A stretch of DNA of 64,000 nt from Metridium senile (taxonomy: Eukaryota > Cnidaria > Anthozoa > Actiniaria > Metridiidae). How positions within the stretch are numbered: the first letter of the stretch is position 1; every line of letters begins with the position of its first letter. Below the pieces are notes generated by a model, which searched no databases, had not been told where the DNA came from, and saw nothing but the letters and a program-made list of their open reading frames with translations. The stretch covers positions 3,150,727 to 3,214,726 of the forward strand of contig OX459106.1 of the NCBI GenBank assembly GCA_949775045.1. Direction: 5' to 3'. The position numbers and the translations under genes were made by a program. Shown here in pieces: positions 11,686 through 22,500 of the stretch.

Positions 11686-11754
11686 AATCGGCGAAAAAAA
11701 AAGTTAATCAAAGTACTAATGAAATGTATGATGAGTTCAAAAGCGATGAATAAT

Positions 11755-13460
11755 TGAACGAATGGATGAATAAATAAAATAATGAATGGATAAATTAAAA
11801 CATGAATGGATAAATAAAAGGACAAATGGATAAATGAAAGGATGAATGGAGAGATAAAAGGGCAAATGGATAACAGTTAAAGGATGAATGGAGAGATGAA
11901 AGGACAAATGGATAAATGAAAGGATGAATGGAGAGATAAAAGGGCAAATGGATAACAGTTAAAGGATGAATGGAGAGATGAAAGGACAAATGGATAAATG
12001 AAAGGATGAATGGAGAGATAAAAGGGCAAATGGATAACAGTTAAAGGATGAATGGAGAGATGAAAGGACAAATGGATAAATGAAAGGATGAATGGAGAGA
12101 TAAAAGGGCAAATGGATAACAGTTAAAGGATGAATGGATAAATGAAATGACTAATGGATAAATTAAAGGATGAATGGAGAGATGAATGGAAAACAACAAA
12201 CTAATGAATTTATATAAAACAGAGTATTAGTATCCAAAAAGCCCGAAACAAAAATGCCGTTATTGTAAATTAATTATTGTTAGTAATCTTTTACGTGCTG
12301 TATGTAAATAGATATGTTTATCGCTTTAATTAGATATATTATCCTAAAAGCCCGATAAAAGAATGGCGTTATTGTACAATTAATTATTGTAAGTTATCTT
12401 CTCGTGTTGTATGTCATTATGTATGTTTGTAGATATAATAAAAAAAATTAATAATATATGGATAAATGAAAGGATGGATGGATAAATAAAAGGACACATG
12501 AATATATAAATGAAAAGATGAATGAATAGATGAAAGGATGAATGGATAGATGAAAGGACAAATGAATAAATGAAAGGATGAATGGATAAATGAAAGTATC
12601 AAATGAATAAATGAAAGGATGAATGGAGAGATGAAAGTACAAATGGATAGATGAAAGGATGAATGGATAAATGAAAGTATCAAATGAATAAATTAAAGGA
12701 TGAATGGATAGATGAAAGGACAAATGGATAAATGAAAGGATGAATGGATAGATGAAAGGACAAATGGATAGATGAAAGGATGAATGAATAAATGAAAGGA
12801 CAAATTGATTAATGAAAGGATGAATGGATAGGTGAAAGGACAAATGGATAAATGAAAGGATGAATGGATAAATGAAAGGACAAATTGATTAATGAAAGGA
12901 TAAATGGATGAATCAAATGAAAAATGGATAAATGAAAGGATGAATAGATAAATAAAAGGACAAATGAATATATAAATGAAAAGATGAATGGATAGATGAA
13001 AGGATGAATGGATAAATGAAAGGACAAATGGATAAATTAAAGGATGAATGGAGAGATGAAAGGATGAATGGAGATATGAAGATGAAAGGATGAATGGAGA
13101 GATGAAAGGACAAATGAATATATAAATGAAAAGATGACTGAATAGATAAAAGGATGAATGGATAAATGAAAGGACAAATGGATAAATTAAAGGATGAATG
13201 GAGAGATGAAAGGACAAATGAATACATAAATGAAAAGATGATTGGATAGATGAAAGGATGAATGGATAGATGAAAGGACAAATGAAAGGATGAATGGATA
13301 GATGAAAGAAGGAATGTATAGATGAAAGGACAAATGGATAAATGAAAGGATGGATTGATAGATGGAAGGACAAATGGACAAATGAAAGGATGAATGGATG
13401 GATAAATTAAAGGATGAATTGATAAATGAAAGGATGAATGGATAAATAAAAGGATGAACG
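11755..13460. repeat. GATGAATGGATAAATG-type minisatellite arrays
   Basis: Two arrays (about 11755-12190 and 12455-13460) of variants of AAAGGATGAATGGATAAATG. In the first array an 82-bp higher-order unit containing GATAACAGTTAAAGG is repeated about 3.5 times (from about 11841). The arrays are separated by two diverged copies of a spacer of about 110 bp (12235-12340 and 12345-12430). The long open frames on the minus strand (Ser/His/Leu/Ile/Phe periodic) are by-products of the repeat. Confidence 0.9.
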
Positions 13461-13690
13461 GATGAATGAGACTATAACGTAACTGGAAGAACTGTAATTT
13501 CTTAAAACCTTAGAACCATTTGATATTTCTGTCTTTACCGTTCATGATAGTAACTAGTTGTTCTAGTAATTCTATTTATGATTTTATTTTTTCTAAGATA
13601 ATTTGATTTAAAATCAATTCCTACTGTTATAATAAGTACGACAATAAATAAATCTTCATAGCGTGACATTTAGACGCGTGACAATCAGAC

Positions 13691-14282
13691 ACGCGTCTAA
13701 TTGTCTGGAGTTGTTGACAACTTTTTGTTGTGATTCTCACGATATTTAGATCGCTATATCTCCACAAATATAAAAAGCCCGAGTGGGATTTTTATATCAT
13801 CTTAAAGAACAACATTTCCTCTATTAAAACACAAAAAATCAAGAAAATCAGAAATATACCGGGCAGGAAAAAGTAATATTTAAAAAGTGTGGTAAATTAG
13901 AAAATTTTAACTCGCAAAATTATACAATGTTTGATTGCTTCCTATGGCTTAAAAACACACACTTAAAAGGTTAAAATTTAGATCCAGCCCTTCATTATTA
14001 TCTGCTATATACGATTATGAAGTCGATTTTTGTTTTTACTCGTTTTGAATTGATCAAATGAGACGTTTTTGAGAAGTCATGATCACGCGATTCTTTTGTC
14101 GATTTTAGACATTTCCGGTATGGGTCACGTTTTTCTAAATTTCTCGCGTTTAAAATAAAATTTTCGAAAACAAACCCCACCACGTTTCTTAGTATATGAT
14201 AGGGTTTCGATGGATGAAATATGAAGGATTTTGTTTTTCCATCTTGTGCCACGCTTTGTTCGGTGTTAGTGGACATTCGCTC
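13691..14282 (-). repeat. Right long terminal inverted repeat (592 bp)
   Basis: Inverted partner of 10459-11059. It lacks 9 bp near the outer end, which shortens the internal open frame (14276-13998) by three codons without shifting it. Confidence 0.9.
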
Positions 14283-15014
14283 TTAAACCATAATAATAAT
14301 GATAATGATAATAATGAATTTAGTTAAAAAAATCAAGCCGGATGAAAGTAGAATATATAATAAAATATTACAAAGCATCACGAAATGTACTTTTTATTGT
14401 CGTATTTTCTGACTAAAACAATCCTCTCTTTATCATTCAAATAAGCACTCTTTCAAAGTTTGTGTAGCGTAAAAATGCGCTCTTGTTTTTTGACTAAAAC
14501 AATGCTTCCTTTATCATTCAAATAAGCGCTCTTTCAAATTTTGCATAGCATAAAAATAGCGTAAAATGTTTGGCATTATGAGAAATCTCTATTATTTTCA
14601 AACAAAGAGTACTTATAAAAGATGAAATTCATAGAAATTAGCTGAATGATGAAATTATTTTTAATTATTTTCAAACAAAGAGTATTTCGTCACGGGTCAA
14701 TGAATCGATGGAGTGCCATCTTCTACACAATATAATGTGTACTTTTAAAGTTCAATGAATGGAAAAACAAATAAAAACATATACATACCTTTCTTTACGA
14801 GATCCAGAAAGTCGGTAGGCACTACAGCCTTTCTTTGTCCTTTGTGGACAACTTTACAGAGCATTTTGAGTGAGATGAAAAACTTATTTCATTCGCTTCA
14901 TATCGGAAGATGGCGCGAAAACTATATAAGACGCTGGCCAATGTCACCAAAGGTTCAAGAGCAGATTTGCCACTGACCATATATTTGTGAGTCTTGAATC
15001 CCCCACCTATTCCC
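14283..15014. repeat. Segment Q, copy B
   Basis: Direct copy of 8165-8896, displaced from its partner segment (9979-10458) by the 3.8-kb insertion. Beyond 15014 the flanks differ. Confidence 0.85.
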
Positions 15015-15429
15015 TCTGGAAGGCGAAGGGATGAAAGGAAGTGTATCCCCTGCCTACCGGGGAACAACAAAAAGGTAGTGCACTATTTTGAAGTGAGAGT
15101 CCTCGCTTTCCCCCGCTTATGCCCCAGGGGACCAGGGGTTTCACTTGACTGGTGCATTATTAATATATATTCACAACATATTGAAGGTCACTCAAAAGTT
15201 AATAGTGAATGAACAATATACCCAGGCTAAAAAGTTGTTCACATTTTAATTTATACTTTCAACTTATTTTAATAAACGTAATTATTATAGTTATAGTTAT
15301 TATCATTATCATATCATCATCTGTTGAGGTAGTAATATTTAGTACTATTTAAAAGAAATGTATGTAGGTCATAATCTGTTTCATTGTGAAAAGTATTCTG
15401 GCCTGACAATAGCAGTGAACATTTCACAA
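15015..15429. other. No recognised gene
   Basis: A relatively GC-rich stretch to about 15160 (CCCCAGGGGACCAGGGG) that could be a repeat end, then AT-rich sequence. Nothing else supported. Confidence 0.4.
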
Positions 15430-17200
15430 TATTATTTGATAACTTTGTTCATCAAGTATGCTTACCTGAAAATAGGTGTACATGAAAGCCAAGAAGTTGA
15501 GTCTCAATCCACTTAAAGCTAATATCGAGGGCACTTTGACTAAACCAAGCATCCTGATTGGTGTCCTCGCTCCAAAGATGATGGTACCACTGTGACGATG
15601 TGCAATTACCATGAATCCATTTAGGGAGATTCCTCTTTTGCCATACCAATCCCGCTGTATCTCTCGAGTTCTAATGCCGAGCTCAATCTTCATCTTATAG
15701 CCTACAATGACTACTGCTTCACCAGGCTGACATCATACTTGAAGTAGTCACCTTGGTGTCGTGTCCCCAAAGGATGACTAACATATTTTGTGTGGATGTC
15801 CAATACTTCTTTCAACTCCTCCATTAGCTGTTTCTTCAAGTTCTCTCTTTCCAAATTGGTTGCTGTGTCTAGAAGCTTTTCATGGACTTCGTAAAAGGCA
15901 ATGGCATTTTTACTACAGTTGTCGTGATCATCACCACAATCATCAAATGCAAATGACATGCACAGTTCCTGACATGATCACTTTCAAGAAGCTTGCTTGG
16001 AGAAATTTGTTTTCAAGTACTGTTGGTACTTGAGCACCATGTCGTTGCTGTCTTTCAGAGATTGCTTACTTGCAACCTCAAGTTCTACAATTATTGCAAG
16101 TATCTTTTCAAAGTTCTTTTGACCATTCTCGTCACATAAATTACACAGGCCTGCCAGTATTGTGTTGTACCTGAAGGTTGCAGGCAGATGAGTGTATATG
16201 TAAGTTCTCTTTATTCCATTAGGGAACTCCATGAGATACTGGTTTACAAGTTTCTTAATGTTGTCTTTCCAGTATTTTACTGGTGTTTCTTCATTGTTGA
16301 TAACAACATTTCGGCAAGAGAATGGCCTCGCTACGTTGTCTCGTTGAAAGAACTCTTATAGATCTTCAAGAACTGAAGGGCTTATGCATTGCTTTTTAAA
16401 CTTCAGATGAGATGGCGGAGTTCCACCTCTACCAAAGAGGATACAATGCACTCTAGCAGAAGTTATGGTGTTAGGCTTGCATCCAAACAATTCTTGTAAA
16501 AACCTATAGGGGTAGTCCATTGCAACAATGGAAAGCACTCTCCTTCTCTCATCACCACCATAAGCAATTCGTCCAAGGGCTGTAGCAGCAGTAACTCTAT
16601 TATCATACTCTTCGGTTGTTTGTTTTCCTGAGAGAGTAAACCTACTATTCTTCCTTGTCGTTACAATTGCATTTTTTTTCTATCTGCAGGCCTTCTTTCT
16701 CCTTCTTTCTTTTTTCTTTTCACTGTCAAGGTATTCCTTATACTCTTTAACAATAGACACAAGGACAAATTGCATTGGCATAAATTGGAAAGTGGATATC
16801 AATTTATTTTACTCTGCAGAATATCCACAACAAATTCTTTCACATCTTCTACTTCAAAATGCACTAGTCTTAAGGCAACGTCTTGGAGTGTTCTTTTACT
16901 TCTGACCTTGCACCTCTTTTCGCTCTATCAGAAAGATTCTTGTATGGAAATCCTGGTAGTGATGGACGTTGGGTCTGCTTGTCAACTATAGGCAAAACAT
17001 GTACACAGGATTGACGTGGCAGTTGAGGCAATTGCTCTTCTCTTGGGCACTCTAATTCTTCAATTGGTTGAGGTACCTGCGCACATTCTTGACTGGCATT
17101 CTCTACATCATTGTTTATTAGATCATCTGAATCCTTTAAAAATACCATACAATGTTTTAAGATCAGATACATACAATACATACTTTGAACCAATATTAGT
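15430..17200 (-). pseudogene. RNase-H-like transposase-family pseudogene
   Basis: Successive homologous blocks occur in different minus-strand frames: an acidic first segment (about 17130-16870); AMDYPYRFLQELFGCKPNT and MEFPNGIKRTYIYTHLPATF (16540-15984); FDDCGDDHDNCSKNAIAFYE (15959-15725); QPGEAVVIVGYKMKIELGIR then TREIQRDWYGKRGISL (15718-15590); and LWSEDTNQDAWFSQSALDI (about 15575-15455). The order and motifs match an uncharacterised amplified metazoan family that I know from cnidarian and fish genomes; GYKMKIE-type and SEDTNQD-type Asp residues may belong to a catalytic core. At least four frame changes show that it is dead. No introns are needed to explain most of the frame changes. Confidence 0.65.
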
Positions 17201-17594
17201 TGAATCAAATTTAGTTAAGGAAAAACTATAAAACACCCTGCAAATGATATTCATGCATACAGTTTATCTTTTCAAAAGACACATAAACAATATAAATAAC
17301 ACAGTAGGATTAATATGAATGTCTTTTGTGTGGTATTCTATAGTTTTGCCAAATTTAAAAATGTAAGAAAACATCTTATACCAGGAAACAAGAAATAACA
17401 ACAAAACAACAAACATAATAAATATATCACTGTCATTACTCGTGCCCAAGCCTTTGGCCGGCACGAGCCTTAAAATGCAGCTCCGTCGTCATTTCGGCGT
17501 CCAAGAATTTGAAAGCGAGGCGCTAACACCCAGCATTCTTTTCGACACACAAGCTGAATAATCAAGGCGGCCATTTTATGAAGGCATAAGCAAA
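17201..17594. other. Intergenic
   Basis: AT-rich to 17435, then a GC-richer block with a small hairpin (CGTGCC / GGCACG near 17442-17465). No gene recognised. Confidence 0.4.
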
Positions 17595-17780
17595 ATGGAC
17601 ATATTTTATCGAATCAACACGCTTTCCATTCGTAAGTTAGCTGTCCTAGCACCAAAAAACGAAGAAATCAGGAAATATATGGTCGCTTCTCCTACCATTC
17701 GCGAGGAAACTCTCCTAGAAGCGACAAACGAAGAAACTGCAGCTATGCATGGTCGAAAAACCGGCAAAACAAATTACTAA
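17595..17780 (+). CDS. Hypothetical 61-residue open frame
   Basis: Starts at an ATG in good context (AAAATGG) after a GCGGCCATTTT stretch and reads MDIFYRINTLSIRKLAVLAP. It is Glu/Thr-rich near the end with no domain I recognise. It may be a first exon or the whole gene, and could equally be fortuitous. Confidence 0.25.
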   Translation: MDIFYRINTLSIRKLAVLAPKNEEIRKYMVASPTIREETLLEATNEETAAMHGRKTGKTNY

Positions 17781-17948
17781 TACACTGAAAAACAGTTAAA
17801 CTTTGGTTTAACTCACAAATCAAGAACATGAGTAAGTCTTACATACTTTATTAATAATCTAATCAATAGTAAATCTTATTGTAGTAAAACAAGGACGAAG
17901 TTTAAAATGTAATGACAGCAAAAACCACGAAAATTACTTATTTTACGT

Positions 17949-17972
17949 GACATTGAATCAAATCCTGGCCCT
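17949..17972 (+). other. 2A-like peptide motif, orphan fragment
   Basis: In frame on the plus strand it encodes DIESNPGP, matching the ribosome-skipping 2A consensus D(V/I)ExNPGP, preceded by a Leu-rich stretch (KLLILR). 2A-like sequences are known at the N-termini of some non-LTR retrotransposons. Here the frame is closed about 30 bp downstream, immediately against an oppositely oriented LINE reverse transcriptase, so this is a leftover head fragment. Confidence 0.6.
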
Positions 17973-17978
17973 CTAACT

Positions 17979-18965
17979 CTAGCTGCCCTCGAAACTGATG
18001 CGCTGAGATCTCCCAGATAAATAGGATGTAAACCAACGCAATGCAGTCCCAGTTATTCCAAAGCTAGATTCCAGACGTTTTAGTAGCACGTGATGATCCA
18101 CCGTGTCGAACACGGCACTTAAGTCGAGAAGTACCAGCAATGTTACCCTTTGGCGATCCATTTTTAGCAAGATATCATTATGCACCTTCAGCAGAGCGGT
18201 CTCAGTACTGTGACAAGCGCGATAGGCCGACTGCAGTAGTGGGTACAGCTCAAATCTCATGTGTTCATGCATCTGATTGAATACAGCACATTCAGCTAAT
18301 TTTGAGATAAACTGAAGGTTGCTCACAGGTCGAAGATTTTGAAAGGAGATGTCTTTCCCGGATTTCTTGAGGCGAGGATCAACAAGAGCTTCTTTCCATT
18401 TAGACGGAAAATGACCCAAAGACAGTGAGGAATTTAGTACACATGTGATTACAGGAAGGAGTTCCTCAAGGCAGTTCACGACCATAGATGTTGGCATTGG
18501 GTCAAGGGCGCAGATCTTTTTAGCGGACTTCTGTACAAGACTACGGACGTCATCACAAGAGAGCTGCCGGAACTCAGATGTTCTTTGGTTGTCCTCCACT
18601 ATGGGATCATCTGGAACATTGTGTCTATTCTCCTCAGCAACTTCGGAGACATCAAGCCCATTACGGATATTACTTATCTTACGGTAAAAGAATTCACCTA
18701 CATCGTCAGCCAGAGAATGAATATCATTGTAATCGGGAAAACAAAGACTGTCCTTTGGTGCTAGAAGTTTTTTCATCCCTCTAAATTGCTTACCCTGATC
18801 ACAGCTGTTATTATCGATAAAGTGAGAGTAAAACTCCTTTCGCGCTTTATTAACAATAAAAGTAGTGTAATTTTTCTTCTTCTTAAAGAGTAGAAAGTCC
18901 GATGTCAATTTAGACTTCCGCCATTTCTTCTCCGCTTTACGACGTTCATAATGAGAGTCTCTCAA
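17979..18965 (-). pseudogene. CR1/jockey-like LINE reverse transcriptase, truncated
   Basis: 328 open codons. An N-terminal basic linker (ERRKAEKKWRKSK) of the type between endonuclease and RT is followed by RT fingers and palm: LRPVSNLQFISKLAECAVFN, LQSAYRACHSTETALL and the catalytic motif A LLVLLDLSAVFDTVDHH. Homology stops after SYLSGRSQRISF, before the YxDD motif, so it cannot be active. The endonuclease is also missing. It abuts a plus-strand 2A fragment, giving an inverted junction between 17973 and 17990. Confidence 0.85.
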
Positions 18966-19514
18966 GCCTCAGGACAGTCTTGGTGTGACGCTGTCTATAG
19001 AGAATTGTCATAGTTCTATAGCTGTCTATAGAGAATAGTCATAGTTCTTTTGCTTCAGATATTTCTTAATGCTGGCTTTAATAGAGCGAAGAGAGGACGG
19101 CTCATAGTCCAAGCCATCCTGCTTTCTTACACCAAATATAAACTTTCAGATAACTTTCAACTTTTTGGCTTAAAAAGGCTTTAAACAATGTTATGTCTTG
19201 TCTGTTTTTTCTTGAAGTATTTTTGTTCTCATTGTTCTGCAAAACCCTGCGATTTCGTCCTCGTTAAAAAGCACAAACCTTGTATTGAATCATCCATGTT
19301 TTCATTCATTGAAAAAATTGTTCAAAGCTACACCGTACCATGTCTACGGTGGCTCTGAAGTGACATCACTATATTTTTGTGGTTACTCCATCAGTAGATG
19401 GGTAACCACTATGTCATCGTGCTGTAAGCAAGCAAGCAAGGGTGCAAGTAAACTGTTACGTCAGAGCTTGCCACGGCAACGACGCTGATCAGCAAAACCG
19501 CTGGCTCGAGGTAC
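18966..19514. other. Spacer with 30-bp duplication
   Basis: CTGTCTATAGAGAAT followed by TGTCATAGTT-like sequence occurs twice between 18990 and 19046. A GGTTAC...GGTAACC palindrome lies at 19379-19406. This may include the 5' end of the Helentron, but I cannot place its terminus. Confidence 0.35.
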
Positions 19515-22500
19515 ATGATTGCATGTGCTTCATTCGCTTATTCGGTAAGTACAATTCTTTTTGAGAGAGAATTGTTGCTCGTTATCTATCACAGATTTTA
19601 TTCTTATCTATTCCTTGTAATGATGAACAACTTTTTAAGTATTTTTGAAGTTTTAGGCCGATCTTTATGGTACTATTTCAAGATATATCCACAGTCGATG
19701 ACGAACATCAACAACGAACGCGAACCCCAACAGCTCTGTTCGGTGATGCAAACCACCAAAAAGCAAACCAAATACCAACAAAGAATAAAGATCTACCAAA
19801 AACAAACAAAAAAACAACTGATTAAACCCCATTGCGGGTCATTTGAACCTCTTATTAAGAGGATATATGAACTAAATGATCCCTATTATGGGAATATTGA
19901 ACAAAGAATAAAGTTCTACCAAAAACAAACAAAAAAACAACTGATTAAACCCCATTGCGGGTCATTTGAACCTCTTATTAAGAGGATATATGAACTAAAT
20001 GATCCCTATTATGGGAATATTGAGCCACGAAAGTGGATATTTGAGCCACGAAAGTGGATATTTGAGCCACGAAAGTGGATATTTGAACCACGAAAGTGGA
20101 TATTTGAGCCCAGTGTTTTAATATACAAACTAATTCCTGTATTACACGGAACACGTATTTGCTATAATAGTAATGCTTCACTAATAAGCCAAAACAACAT
20201 GAAAGCTGTGATAGATAAAGATCAGAATTCTCTAAAAACTAATCTTAATACTTTTAATACAAATGAGGGTGAAGATTTACTTATTTATAGGTTTACCGTC
20301 AGAAATGTAAATTCTAAACATGTTAAATCATATCCTAGGGATAGGGAACCATCTAGAATTTCTGTACAAAAACTGTTACGAATACTGAGAAAGAGAAAAC
20401 TGAGGCAAAAGTTCAAAAGATCTATCAGGTTATCAACACCATCATCATCACAACTTTATCATTTAGTTATTGATTATAAACTTTGTAATAGTAAGTTTTA
20501 TCATCGACAAATTTCTTATTTCGAACAAAATTACCGATGTGAGCTTTCAAAGCCTAAACTTAGAGATTTTAAAAAACCTCTTAAAAAAAAGAATGTTTTA
20601 TGTGTTGCTGAAAGAAATCTATTTGCATCTTTGTATAATATATCTGCAAGAAACATTGTACTCTCAGGAGATGTTGAATTAAATTCAGGGCCTAGATTTA
20701 CATGTCGCTTAACTGGAGAAGAGTTAATATCCTTCAATGATCCTAATTTTGTATTTAAGTACAGATTACTGAGATATAACCTAAGACCACTAGATGTTGG
20801 TGGTGGAGGGGATTGCTTTTTCAAGTCAGTTTCACATCAATTGTATGGAGATCCAAGTCATCATTTCCAAATAAGAAATGCTGCTGTTAAATATTTGAAA
20901 GAAAATCCAGAACGTTTTATTGAAAGTAATGTAGAGATATCATGGTTACATTATGTAACAAATATGTTATTTGAAGGAACATGGGCAGATCATATTGTGA
21001 TACAAGCAGTAGCTGATGCAATGAGTTTGAAAATTCATATCATAGAATCAGATGAGAATTTTGCACACACAACATTGGTAGAACCAGCAAATGGAATTGA
21101 AAATACAACTTCTATATTCATAGGTCACATAGGAGAGATGCATTATGTGTCAACAAGTTCTGTTTTGTGCAGTCTAAAAGATTCAGAGAATAGTAACTGT
21201 CCTGAAACAAATATAGGTAATAACAAATCAGTGGAAAATCCTCTAAAAAGAAAATGTGTTGATGAAACAGAAATAAATAGAGCTAAGTATACATGTAATA
21301 ATAGTACTGAAAATACTTGTGATGATAAAGCCTACATAGATAAAAAACAAGTAAATTCTGAATCAAACAAAACTTTGAAAGAAAAAGAAAGAAAAGCAGC
21401 TTATATGAGACAGTATAGAGCAAAGAACAACTGCCCACAGCAAAAGGCTAAAGTCAATGAATATAAAAAGCAATATAGAGCAAAGAATGCTACCTCAGAC
21501 AAAATGGCTAAAGTCAATGAATATAATAAACAATATAGAGCAAAGAACACAAGCCCAGACAAAAAGGCTAAAGTCAATGAATATAATAAACAATATAGAT
21601 CAAAGAACACAAGCCCAGACAAAAAGGCTAAAGTCAATGAATATAATAAACAATATAGAGCAAAGAAAGCATGCCTAGAACAAAAGGCTAAAGTCAATGA
21701 ATATATAAGAAATTACAGAGCAATCAAAACTCCCATCGATATTTCTATTTCAAAATTTCATGACCTTGTCAATAACGGTCCTTTATATATTTGTACATGT
21801 TGTGACCAGTTATGGTATAAGCATAGTGTAGTTGATTCAAGAAACCTTAGACTGTCCAACCCTGAAATTATAAAATATTTCTGTGATAAGAAAAGTGTTG
21901 ATGATAAAGAATGGGTTTGTAGGACATGTCATAGGCATTTAAAGAAAAACAAAGTACCACCATGTGCTGTAGCTAATGGCATGAAGTTTCCAGAAAAACC
22001 AGATTTCTTTGACCTTAATGAGCTAGAATGTAGATTACTGGCACCAAGAATAGTATTCCTGAAATTAATGCAAGCTCCTAGAGGGAGACAACTCAAGATA
22101 CATGGTAATGTTGTTAATGTACCTGATGATGTCACTCATACAGTTAGTATGTTACCACGATTACAAAGCCAAACTGGCACAATTAAAATAAATTTGAAGA
22201 GAAAATTGCAGTATAAAAGCTCTTCACTGTCATTGAATGTAAGGCCACATAAGATTGTCGAAGCAGTGAACTGGTTCATTAACAATAGCATACTTTATAA
22301 GGATGAAGGCATAGTATTTGATGTTGATTGGATCAATAAGCACAATTTAGAGATGGCACAAATTGAAAGTGATGAACAGATTACCCCAACTATAAACTCA
22401 AAAACAAACAATGAAAACAATACAAATGATGGTTCTGAAAATACAACCCATGACGATGACTTGAGTGAAGATGAGGCAGAAGTACCTGCTGGCATAACTG

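Larger units (their letters stand above)
10459..14282. mobile_element. 3.8-kb TTAA-target element with ~600-bp TIRs
   Basis: Both ends read GAGCGAATGTCCACTAACAC inward and are flanked by TTAA (10455-10458 and 14283-14286). The uninterrupted duplicate at 8151-8180 has a single TTAA at the equivalent position, which shows insertion with TTAA duplication. The interior contains a short transposase-like relic (11503-11685) and about 1.7 kb of minisatellite, so this copy cannot encode its own transposase. TTAA targets are the hallmark of piggyBac and a few other superfamilies; the ends do not let me choose. The very similar arms indicate a young insertion or arm homogenisation. Confidence 0.92.

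Noticed and set aside
11841..12150. CRISPR-like regular 82-bp spacing
   Set aside because: The units are contiguous variants of one minisatellite with no unique spacers, in a eukaryotic context.
11795..13381. Several Ser/His/Ile/Phe-rich minus-strand open frames
   Set aside because: Periodic by-products of the GGATGAATGGATAAATG minisatellite; a repeat lacking stops stays open in several frames.
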